Assembly: GCA_031291415.1 (NCBI GenBank)
Contig: JARLJB010000237.1
Coordinates: 1-64,000, forward strand
Origin: Telmatospirillum sp.
GTDB taxonomy: Bacteria > Pseudomonadota > Alphaproteobacteria > Rhodospirillales > Magnetospirillaceae
DNA length: 64,000 nt
Reading direction: 5' to 3'
A program made the translations under genes and the position numbers. Positions within the stretch are counted from its first letter, which is position 1. Each line of letters opens with the position of its first letter. Positions 8,042 through 15,726 of the stretch are shown one piece after another. The notes beneath the pieces were generated by a model. It saw nothing but the letters and a program-made list of their open reading frames with translations. It was not told the origin of the DNA and searched no databases.

Positions 8042-10282
8042 ATGAGAAGTCGGTTCAGGCTAAAGTTATTTCAGGCATTTATCATTTCATCTATGCCGTT
8101 GTTTATTGCTATTTTTGGTATTTTTGGACCTTTTCCAACGGATTCCATGTATCTCTATAGCGGTGTTGGTGTTGGCGTGCGCGCCGCAGTTTTGCCGGGA
8201 ACGTCAACGATCGATCCGAATGTCGGTTTTACATCGTTCGCGTTGGGTGCGCGGGCGGCATTGGATGTGTTATCCGGTCATTTGCCATTGTGGAACCACT
8301 TCGAGGGATTGGGCGCCCCGCTTCTCGGCGAGATGCAATCGGCCGCACTGTTTCCGCCAACGCTTCTGCTGACTCTCCCGCATGGGCAAGTCCTGGAACA
8401 GGCGTTACTTCAACTTGTGGCCGGCGTCGGTAGCTTTCTCTTTTTCAGACGATTTGGGTTGGGGACTCGGGCGGCGTTAACAGGGGGCTTGCTCTACGAA
8501 GTCAACGGGGTGTTCGCCTGGTTGCACAATGCGGTTTTCAATCCGGTAGCGTTTCTGCCATGGCTTTTCTTCGTGATAGAGAGCTTGCGCATTGCCACCC
8601 TTGATGGACGACGGCTGGCGCAACGGTTGCCGATCATCTGTTTGGGCGCGGGAATGGCTGCCGCCGCCCTTTACGCCGGCTTTCCCGAGGAAGTGTATCT
8701 CTATTCTCTCCTATTGACCGGCTGGGCGGTTTTTCGCATGGCCGGATTCACGGTCCGCCAAGCCGTAAGCTTCATCTCCGATTTGATATTGACCGGTCTG
8801 GTCGGTCTCTCCTTGAGCGCTCCTTTGTTGCTCGCGTTCGTCGATTTCCTGGGTGAGGCGTCGTTGGGAGGGCATGGCGACAACGGCTTTGATGGAACCT
8901 GGCTTAACATCGCCGCCCTTGTTCAATATATTATGCCCTACACTTATGGACCGATTTTCGCGTCAACCAATCCGACCATCGCCAGGATCTGGGGCGGAAT
9001 TGGCGGATATATCGGGTTCATGCCGATGGTCGTCGCTTTTGCCGGGCTGTTCGTTCCCCATCAGCGCCCGGTGAAATTTTTTCTGCTCGCGTGGATCGTC
9101 ATCGCCCTGGGTGCCAGTCACGGCCTGCCCGGGGTCTATCGGGCATTCATGACACTGCCCCTGACCGGGATTGCCGCCTGTTACCGCTACCTCAATGCCA
9201 GCTGGATCTTCTGCATCATTTTTCTTGGTGCCATGTTCCTTGACCGCATGCCGGCCCTGCCGCCACTGGTTCTGCGGCGGATATTGGGGTGGGCGGTTGC
9301 GTCCAGCCTGGGCCTTACGGCCGCGGCAATGGTTGGCGCCTGGCCGCTCATCGGCGAATACTGGGCGATCTCCTTATGCAACCGGGGGCATGTCCTGGGG
9401 GCGCTGGCAATCGTCGCCGCTCTTTCCTTCGCCGCCCTGCGCATCACGCGATCCACCAATGGACAAAGCGTCCTTACCGCAATGTCCTGCATTCTGGTGG
9501 CAGAGGCGGCAGCCTGGTTTTTCTTCCCCTACCTGTCCTATCCGCGTAAAGGCGGCCTCGATCTTGAGGCCGTCTCATTTCTGCAATCCCATGTGGGATA
9601 CCAGCGGATAGCGGCGATAACGGGAAACGGCGTTGGCCCCAACTACGGATCCTATTTCGGCATTCCGACTCTGAACTACAACGACCTTCCCGTACCACAA
9701 AGAACCTCCAGCTATATTAAGGATAACCTTGATCCCTATGCGGATCCTTTGATCTTTTTGCCGGAATATCCGCCCACCTCCTCGGAACAACAGACCAACC
9801 GGCGGAAGGTCTTTCTTGAACGGCTTCCCCGCTATGCCGAAGCCGGCGTGAAATACCTGCTCGCAGAACCAACCGCCAAATTTGAGATGCCTCTGGTGTA
9901 TCAGGGCCGTTCGATGACGATTTATGCGCTGCCTGGCACGAGAGACTATTTTTCCGCAGATTTCTGCGAGTTGAGGCCCTTGTCGCGAGATCTCGTCGAT
10001 GCTTCCTGTTCCCGCCCGGCCAAGTTGACCCGGCTGGAAGTGTCCATGCACGGGTGGCTGGCGACCATCGACGGCCGGCCTGCATCTATCGGCTTAGCCG
10101 ATAACACCTTTCAGACCCTCGATTTGCCGGCCGGGGTGACGCATATCGAATTCGAATATCGGCCGAGGGGCGTCAGGACGGCGATGATCATTGCCTGCGT
10201 TGCTCTGTTGCTGGTTTCTGTCGTGTTGGTTCGCGCCGGCGCGGAACTCGCAGGCGGTGGCAGGCGTCCCACCAAATCTTGA
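8042..10282 (+). CDS. Large polytopic membrane protein, YfhO-like
   Basis: 746 residues with about a dozen hydrophobic segments between residue 10 and about 490, then a soluble C-terminal part, and a final transmembrane helix near 715-735. The segment around residues 80-115 (P-L-W-N-H-F-E-G-L-G-A-P-L-L, then Q-S-A, then F-P-P) is the hallmark of the YfhO family, whose members resemble GT-C glycosyltransferases and in Firmicutes help glycosylate surface polymers. A role in transferring sugar from a lipid carrier to a cell-envelope target is therefore possible but not shown. It stands alone: a tRNA lies upstream, an ABC transporter operon downstream, and no sugar-synthesis genes are near. Confidence 0.8.
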   Translation: MRSRFRLKLFQAFIISSMPLFIAIFGIFGPFPTDSMYLYSGVGVGVRAAVLPGTSTIDPNVGFTSFALGARAALDVLSGHLPLWNHFEGLGAPLLGEMQSAALFPPTLLLTLPHGQVLEQALLQLVAGVGSFLFFRRFGLGTRAALTGGLLYEVNGVFAWLHNAVFNPVAFLPWLFFVIESLRIATLDGRRLAQRLPIICLGAGMAAAALYAGFPEEVYLYSLLLTGWAVFRMAGFTVRQAVSFISDLILTGLVGLSLSAPLLLAFVDFLGEASLGGHGDNGFDGTWLNIAALVQYIMPYTYGPIFASTNPTIARIWGGIGGYIGFMPMVVAFAGLFVPHQRPVKFFLLAWIVIALGASHGLPGVYRAFMTLPLTGIAACYRYLNASWIFCIIFLGAMFLDRMPALPPLVLRRILGWAVASSLGLTAAAMVGAWPLIGEYWAISLCNRGHVLGALAIVAALSFAALRITRSTNGQSVLTAMSCILVAEAAAWFFFPYLSYPRKGGLDLEAVSFLQSHVGYQRIAAITGNGVGPNYGSYFGIPTLNYNDLPVPQRTSSYIKDNLDPYADPLIFLPEYPPTSSEQQTNRRKVFLERLPRYAEAGVKYLLAEPTAKFEMPLVYQGRSMTIYALPGTRDYFSADFCELRPLSRDLVDASCSRPAKLTRLEVSMHGWLATIDGRPASIGLADNTFQTLDLPAGVTHIEFEYRPRGVRTAMIIACVALLLVSVVLVRAGAELAGGGRRPTKS

Positions 10283-10365
10283 CACAAAACGGCAACTTGT
10301 AACCGGCCCCATCCTGCCGCCAATTCTCCGGATTGGTTTTCCGTGTCGCCCCAAGGATGGCAAGC

Positions 10366-11415
10366 ATGAACAGGTCGATGATTGGCTTTGTCGCCGGCGT
10401 ATTGAGCCTTGTGGCACTGCAGGCGCGCGCCTGGGATCTCGAGGTTCTGGTTCAGTCGGCACGCCAGGAGGGTACCATCGATAGCATCGGCATGCCCGAC
10501 GATTGGGCCAATTGGAAGGGCATGTGGGCGGCGGTATCGCAAAAATACGGGTTCCGGCACCAGGATACCGACATGAGTTCGGCTCAGGAGATCGCCAAGT
10601 TCGGTGCCGAAAAAAGCAACGCCACCGCCGATATCGGCGATGTCGGCCATGCCTTTGGCATCGTCGCCGTGCAAAAGGGCATCGTACAGCCCTTCAAGCC
10701 GTCCACCTGGGACCAGATCCCCGATTGGGCGAAGGATAAGGATGGTAATTGGGTGGTCGCCTATACCGGCTCGATCGCCTTCATCATCAACAGGCAATTG
10801 GTCAAGGACCCGCCACGTTCCTGGAGCGACTTGGCAAAGGGCACCTACAAAGTCACGCTGGGCGATGTCGGCGTGGCGTCCCAGGCCAACAACGGCGTTC
10901 TTGCTGCCGCCATCGCCCTGGGCGGCGATGAAAAAAACCTGGCTCCGGCTCTGCAGCTTTTTTCGGACCTGGCCAGGCAGAAGCGCCTGTCGCTGAACGA
11001 TCCCAATATCGCCAATCTGGAGAAAGGCGAGGTCGAGGTCGGCGTGCTTTGGGACTTCAACGCTTTGAACTACCGCGACAAGATCGATCCGGCCCGTTTC
11101 TCAGTGGTCATCCCCTCGGACGGTTCGGTGATTGCCGGCTACACGACGATCATCAACAAATATGCCCGGCATCCCAATGCGGCCAAGCTGGTCAGGGAAT
11201 TCATCCTGAGCGACGACGGGCAGATCCTGCTGGCGCGGGGTTACGCCCGGCCGATCCGGTCGTCGGTGGCGTTACCGGCCGACGTTCGCGCCAAGCTGTT
11301 GCCGGACGCAGACTATGGCTCGGTCCGCCCCATCAAGGATTTCGAGGCCTGGGAAGGAATGTCGAAGCGTCTGCCGCGCCTGTGGCAGGAACAGGTCATG
11401 GTTTATCTGCAATGA
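10366..11415 (+). CDS. ABC importer substrate-binding protein (iron/thiamine/phosphonate type)
   Basis: 349 residues from the ATG at 10366, chosen because AAGGA lies eight bases upstream and the protein then begins with a clean signal peptide (basic start, hydrophobic core, A-R-A before W-D-L-E). The mature part follows the cluster of periplasmic binding proteins that includes Fe(III), thiamine and 2-aminoethylphosphonate binders: A-E-K-S-N-A-T-A-D-I-G-D, V-A-Y-T-G-S-I-A-F-I-I-N and a P-R-S-W-S-D-L-A segment. It delivers ligand to the two permeases encoded next. Its stop overlaps the next start (ATGA). The ligand is not readable from sequence; the phosphodiesterase downstream hints at a phosphorus compound or a product of ester cleavage. 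Confidence 0.9.
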   Translation: MNRSMIGFVAGVLSLVALQARAWDLEVLVQSARQEGTIDSIGMPDDWANWKGMWAAVSQKYGFRHQDTDMSSAQEIAKFGAEKSNATADIGDVGHAFGIVAVQKGIVQPFKPSTWDQIPDWAKDKDGNWVVAYTGSIAFIINRQLVKDPPRSWSDLAKGTYKVTLGDVGVASQANNGVLAAAIALGGDEKNLAPALQLFSDLARQKRLSLNDPNIANLEKGEVEVGVLWDFNALNYRDKIDPARFSVVIPSDGSVIAGYTTIINKYARHPNAAKLVREFILSDDGQILLARGYARPIRSSVALPADVRAKLLPDADYGSVRPIKDFEAWEGMSKRLPRLWQEQVMVYLQ

Positions 11416-12227
11416 AATCCGGTCTGCTGCTGATTCCGGTGCTGGCGGTCCTGTCCATTTTTTGTCTCGCGCCGTTGCTGGAGGTGGCCGTCGACAGCCT
11501 GCAGACCGAGGATGGCATCGGCCTTGGCAATTACCTCGAAATTCTGACCTCGCCTTTCTATCGTCAGGCCTTTGCCAACAGTCTGTCGGTCTCGCTGTGG
11601 TCCAGTTGTCTCGGTCTGGTGATCGCGCTGTTCGGAGCCGCGTCGCTGCGGCGGCTGCCAGGACGGCTCAGGGACGCCGTGGTGGCGGCGACCAACATGG
11701 CCAGCAATCTGACCGGTGTGCCACTCGCCTTTGCCTTCATCATCCTGGCCGGAACCAACGGCGCGCTCACCTTGCTATTGCGGCAATCCGGCCTGTTCGG
11801 GAATTTCGACCTTTATTCCCGTGCCGGATTGATCCTGATCTACAGCTATTTCCAGGTTCCACTGGCTCTTCTGCTGCTGTATCCGGCCTTCGACGCGCTG
11901 GACGACGACTGGCAGGCGGCGGCGGCTCTCCTGGGGGCGCGGGTCTGGCATTATTGGCTGAAGATCGGCCTGCCGGTGCTGGCGCCGGCCATTTTGGGCA
12001 CCTTCATTCTGCTTTTCGCCAATGCCATGGGAGCCTATGCCAGTGCCTATGCCTTGACGACCGGCAACGTCAATCTCGTCACAGTGCGGATCGCCAGCCT
12101 GGTTGCCGGAAACATCGTTCTCGATCCCGATCTGGCGGCGGCTCTGGCGGTTCTTCTGGTCGCCCTGATGGTCCTGGTGACGACGCTGAGCCAGCGGTTG
12201 CTGAAAAAGTCGTACCATGCGCGCTGA
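11412..12227 (+). CDS. ABC importer permease, first subunit
   Basis: 271 residues from the ATG at 11412, which overlaps the stop of the binding-protein gene; a longer frame upstream runs antiparallel in meaning to that gene and is not used. Six hydrophobic segments are present. The cytoplasmic coupling loop W-Q-A-A-A-A-L-L-G-A followed by W-x-x-W-L-K-I-G-L-P-V-L-A-P-A is the EAA motif of binding-protein-dependent permeases. It forms the inner-membrane channel with the next gene's product. The stop lies 11 bases inside the next gene. Confidence 0.93.
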   Translation: MKSGLLLIPVLAVLSIFCLAPLLEVAVDSLQTEDGIGLGNYLEILTSPFYRQAFANSLSVSLWSSCLGLVIALFGAASLRRLPGRLRDAVVAATNMASNLTGVPLAFAFIILAGTNGALTLLLRQSGLFGNFDLYSRAGLILIYSYFQVPLALLLLYPAFDALDDDWQAAAALLGARVWHYWLKIGLPVLAPAILGTFILLFANAMGAYASAYALTTGNVNLVTVRIASLVAGNIVLDPDLAAALAVLLVALMVLVTTLSQRLLKKSYHAR

Positions 12228-12987
12228 GATCTATCACCGAACCATCGTCTCGTTGCTGGTCCTTCTGCTGGGCCTGCCGGTGGCGGCGACGCTGGCCTAT
12301 TCGTTCGCCACGCGGTGGGGCGCCACCGTGCTGCCGGACGGGTTCACCCTGTCCTGGTACGTTCAGCTTTGGCAGGATCAGCGGTTTCTTGCCGCGTTTT
12401 TCCGGTCGCTGGTGGTCGGCTTCGGTACGCTGGCCATCGGTACTGTGGTGGTCGTACCCGCCGCCTTCGTGGTGTTCTATCGATTCCCCGCTCTGGACAA
12501 GGTGATGGGCATCCTCAGCCTGGTGCCCTTCGCCGTGCCGCCAGTGGTGTCCTCGGTCGGTCTGCTGCATCTCTACAGCGACGGCCCGCTGCCGCTGGTC
12601 GGCACTCCGTGGATCCTGGTGGGATGCGACTTGGCCATCGTCCTGCCGTTTCTGTATCGCGCCCAGGCCAATGCGCTGGGGGCGATCAACCTGCGCGATC
12701 TGATGGATGCCGCGCATATCCTGGGGGCGGGAACGGCGCGGGCTTTCCTGATGGTGGTCTTCCCCCTCCTGCGGAAGGGGCTGATGGCCTCGCTGTTCCT
12801 GTCATTTTCCCTGCTGCTGGGCGAATTCGTGTTCGCCAATATCCTGGTGGGAACGCGTTATGAAACGCTGCAGGTCTATCTCTACAACGTTCGCCAGGTC
12901 AGCGGCCATTTCACCAGTGCCGCGGTGATGAGCTATTTCTTTTTCACCCTGGTGTTGACCTGGCTTGCCGCGCGGCTTGGCCGATAG
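12217..12987 (+). CDS. ABC importer permease, second subunit
   Basis: 256 residues with six predicted membrane segments. The EAA coupling loop is seen at about residues 166-186 (M-D-A-A-H-I-L-G-A-G-T, then F-L-M-V-V-F-P-L-L-R-K-G). It overlaps the preceding permease gene by 11 bases and is followed nine bases later by the ATPase gene, so the four genes form one transport operon. The pairing of two different permeases with one ATPase is typical of the polyamine/iron/thiamine importer class. Confidence 0.93.
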   Translation: MRAEIYHRTIVSLLVLLLGLPVAATLAYSFATRWGATVLPDGFTLSWYVQLWQDQRFLAAFFRSLVVGFGTLAIGTVVVVPAAFVVFYRFPALDKVMGILSLVPFAVPPVVSSVGLLHLYSDGPLPLVGTPWILVGCDLAIVLPFLYRAQANALGAINLRDLMDAAHILGAGTARAFLMVVFPLLRKGLMASLFLSFSLLLGEFVFANILVGTRYETLQVYLYNVRQVSGHFTSAAVMSYFFFTLVLTWLAARLGR

Positions 12988-12996
12988 GGGAGTCCC

Positions 12997-14001
12997 ATGA
13001 GTATCGTCGAGGTTTCCGGACTGGCCAAATCCTTCGGCCAGACGCAGGTTTTTCAGGATATTTCGTTCCGTTTGAAGTCCGGCGAACTGGTCACTTTGCT
13101 GGGCCCGAGTGGCTGCGGAAAATCAACTCTGCTGCGCTGTCTGGCCGGTTTGATAACAGTCGATGCCGGTCGCATCGCGGTCGATGACCGCGACATCACC
13201 GGGACGCCGGCGTACAGCCGCGGTATCGGCATGGTGTTCCAGAGCTATGCGCTGTTTCCCAACATGACCGTGGCGAAAAACATCGCCTTCGGTCTGGCGA
13301 TGCAAAAGCTGCCCGCCGATGAGATCGCCGCCCGTTCGGCCAAGGTGATCGGCCTGGTGGAGCTGTCTGGCTACGAAAGCCAATATCCGCACCAATTGTC
13401 GGGCGGACAGCGCCAGCGGGTGGCCCTGGCCCGGGCCCTGGTGGTGGAGCCTAAAATCCTGCTGTTGGACGAACCGCTGTCGGCTTTGGACGCCCGGATC
13501 CGCAAGAGTCTGCGTGACCAGATCCGAGACATTCAGCAACGTCTGGGCTTGACCACCATTTTCGTGACGCACGATCAGGAAGAGGCGTTGATCCTGTCGG
13601 ACCGCATCTTCGTCATGGACGGTGGGCGCATCGTCCAGGAGGGAACGGCCGAAAGCGTCTATGCCGAACCGGCCAGCCAATTCGTCGCCCGCTTCATGGG
13701 TCATTACAATCTGCTGGATGGGACGCAAAGCAAGGCGCTGCTTGGTATCGAAACGACGGGATATATTGCCATTCGTCCGGAATCCATCCTGCTTTCCGAT
13801 CACCCCACGGAAACGGAAGAGGGCATTCCAGGAGTCGTTCGGCGCCGGCAACTGCTGGGAAATATCATCCGATATTCCGTCGAGAGCACAGGCGTATCGC
13901 TGTCGGTCGACCGACTGAACGGCTCGGCCGATGACCTCTTGCCCGAGGGGGCTGCGGTCCGTTTGCGGATCGATAAAAGCATTCTGCGCGAAGTACACTG
14001 A
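12997..14001 (+). CDS. ABC importer ATP-binding protein
   Basis: 334 residues. Walker A G-P-S-G-C-G-K-S-T (about 35-43), signature L-S-G-G-Q-R-Q-R-V-A-L-A-R-A-L (about 133-147), Walker B I-L-L-L-D-E-P-L-S-A-L-D and the H-loop T-H-D-Q-E-E-A are intact. The part after residue 240 forms a TOBE-like regulatory domain, as in PotA/FbpC-type ATPases. It powers import through the two upstream permeases. The start is preceded by GGGGAG. This is the last transporter gene; 133 bases separate it from the phosphodiesterase gene. Confidence 0.95.
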   Translation: MSIVEVSGLAKSFGQTQVFQDISFRLKSGELVTLLGPSGCGKSTLLRCLAGLITVDAGRIAVDDRDITGTPAYSRGIGMVFQSYALFPNMTVAKNIAFGLAMQKLPADEIAARSAKVIGLVELSGYESQYPHQLSGGQRQRVALARALVVEPKILLLDEPLSALDARIRKSLRDQIRDIQQRLGLTTIFVTHDQEEALILSDRIFVMDGGRIVQEGTAESVYAEPASQFVARFMGHYNLLDGTQSKALLGIETTGYIAIRPESILLSDHPTETEEGIPGVVRRRQLLGNIIRYSVESTGVSLSVDRLNGSADDLLPEGAAVRLRIDKSILREVH

Positions 14002-14134
14002 TCGTCGTTCCATCTGACGTCAGGCGTCGGCAGGGCATGCGGCTGAAACACAAAAAGTTCACGGTTCCTTCTCTCGCCCTGTCTCGCTTTCCATCCTATA
14101 GACAGTAATCATAAAATGATTCTGCGAGGATGTA

Positions 14135-15508
14135 ATGCATCGTTTTATTGAACGATACTTTGCGCAATGTCTTAATTGCGTATTCTTTTTGTTGTCTGTT
14201 TTGGTGATGTCGCCTGTATCAGCCGCTGAGCACAACAAACCCTTTGTCATGTTGCTTTCGATCGACGGATTGAAACCGGAGGCGGTGCTCGATGCAGAAG
14301 CCCACGGCCTCAAGCTGCCCAATCTTCGGGCCATGATGAGGGACGGCGCCTATGCCACGGGCGTTCGCGGCGTCTTGCCGACGTTGACCTATCCCAGCCA
14401 CACGACCATTTTGACCGGCGCGTCGCCGGCCAGTCACGGCATCTATGACAACACCACCTTCGATCCCTATAACCGCAATCACGAGGGATGGTATTGGTAC
14501 GCCGAGGACATCAAGGTGCCGACCCTGTGGGACGCCGCTTCGGCGGCCGGGCTGGTTACCGCCAATGTCTATTGGCCGGTCAGCGTCGGCGCCAATATCC
14601 GTTATAATCTGGCGGAGATCTGGCGGGCCGGAACCGAAGACGATCTCAAGTTGCAGCGTGTCGTTTCGACGCCGGGTCTTGAAAAGGAACTGGTCGCCCA
14701 GCTCGGCCGGTATCCCGGCGGCATCGAGGACACGGTTGACGAAGACGAGGTCCGGACGCGGTTCGCCATCCGGCTGCTGGAGAGCAAGCATCCCGATTTC
14801 ATGACGGTATATCTGTGCGGGCTCGATACGGAACAGCACAAATCCGGGCCGTTCAGCGATGCCTCGAACCAGGTCCTCGAGCGGCTTGACACGATGATCG
14901 GCCAGTTACGGGCTGCCGCCGAACGGGCTGCGCCGTCGCGGGCGAGCCTTGTCATCGTTTCCGACCACGGCTTCGCCAAGGTCGATCACGACGTCAATCT
15001 CTATAGCTCTTTCCTGGCCGCCGGCCTGTTCGCCGCCGAGGGGCCTGAGAAAATCACCAGTTGGAAGGCGATGCCCTGGCCGGCCGGCGGCGGGGCCGCC
15101 ATCATGCTGGCCGATCCGAAGGATGATGCGACGCGGACCCAGGTCGCGCAATTGCTGGCGCAATTGGCGGCCGACGACAACAACGGCATCGATCGTGTCT
15201 TGACGGCCGACGAGATCGCCGCCGAACGCGGCTTCCCGGGTGCCGCCTTCTTCGTTTCCTTCAAGCTCGGCTACGAGCTCGGGTTGGGATTCCAGCCGCC
15301 GCTGGTCTCGGCGCCGACGCATCTGGGCATGCATGGCTATGTGCCGGACTTGCCGGCCATGCGGGCCTCTTTCTTTATGGTCGGCCCTGGTGTCGCCCAC
15401 GGGAAATCGCTGGGGGATATCGACATGCGGGCGATCGCACCGACCGTCGCGTCCATTCTCAAGGTGAAACTGGCGGCCGCCGAACTGCCTCCGCTCGCGG
15501 TCAAATAA
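14135..15508 (+). CDS. Secreted alkaline-phosphatase-superfamily phosphodiesterase (NPP type)
   Basis: 457 residues with an N-terminal signal peptide ending about A30-A31. The mature enzyme matches the nucleotide pyrophosphatase/phosphodiesterase family: metal ligand D44 in S-I-D-G, nucleophile T85 in P-T-L-T-Y-P-S-H followed by T-I-L-T-G, a second metal site in G-L-D-T-E-Q-H, then S-D-H-G-F and a late H-G-Y. Such enzymes cleave phosphodiester or phosphonate-like substrates in the periplasm. The start has GAGGA nine bases upstream. It follows an ABC importer and converges on a TonB-dependent receptor, which suggests periplasmic processing of an imported phosphate ester; that link is inference. 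A strong hairpin follows the stop. Confidence 0.9.
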   Translation: MHRFIERYFAQCLNCVFFLLSVLVMSPVSAAEHNKPFVMLLSIDGLKPEAVLDAEAHGLKLPNLRAMMRDGAYATGVRGVLPTLTYPSHTTILTGASPASHGIYDNTTFDPYNRNHEGWYWYAEDIKVPTLWDAASAAGLVTANVYWPVSVGANIRYNLAEIWRAGTEDDLKLQRVVSTPGLEKELVAQLGRYPGGIEDTVDEDEVRTRFAIRLLESKHPDFMTVYLCGLDTEQHKSGPFSDASNQVLERLDTMIGQLRAAAERAAPSRASLVIVSDHGFAKVDHDVNLYSSFLAAGLFAAEGPEKITSWKAMPWPAGGGAAIMLADPKDDATRTQVAQLLAQLAADDNNGIDRVLTADEIAAERGFPGAAFFVSFKLGYELGLGFQPPLVSAPTHLGMHGYVPDLPAMRASFFMVGPGVAHGKSLGDIDMRAIAPTVASILKVKLAAAELPPLAVK

Positions 15509-15513
15509 CGTCG

Positions 15514-15554
15514 ACCGAGAGCGTGATGCGTTAAATCCGCATCACGCTCTCGGT
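15514..15554 (+). terminator. Strong hairpin after phosphodiesterase gene
   Basis: A perfect 17-base stem (15514-15530 with 15538-15554) with a seven-base loop starts five bases after the stop codon and is followed by TATTGTTATG. The T tract is weak, so it is either an intrinsic terminator or a palindromic element that also stabilises transcript ends. The convergent receptor gene ends 173 bases away. Confidence 0.7.
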
Positions 15555-15610
15555 TATTGTTATGTCCCTCGCCGGGCGCGGGCATCCGGCCGCTTGGCTG
15601 CGGCCTCAAT

Positions 15611-15655
15611 GGCCGCTGGAGCGAGGCGCGTCAGATTTGACGCACGCCGCTCTAG
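15611..15655. repeat. REP-like imperfect palindrome, copy 1
   Basis: An imperfect palindrome with core GCGTCAGATTTGACGC flanked by GGAGCG and CGCTCT arms. A similar sequence lies at 20131-20178 (GCTGGAGCG, then GCGTCAAATCTGACG, then ACGCC). Both copies sit between the 3' ends of convergent genes, the usual place for REP-type elements. The two copies differ by a small indel and several substitutions. Confidence 0.55.
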
Positions 15656-15726
15656 TGGTTGGTTTTGGACAGTAACGACCCCGCCGAAGACGACATCGTC
15701 GCGTTCGGCGGGGCGTTTCACCAGTC

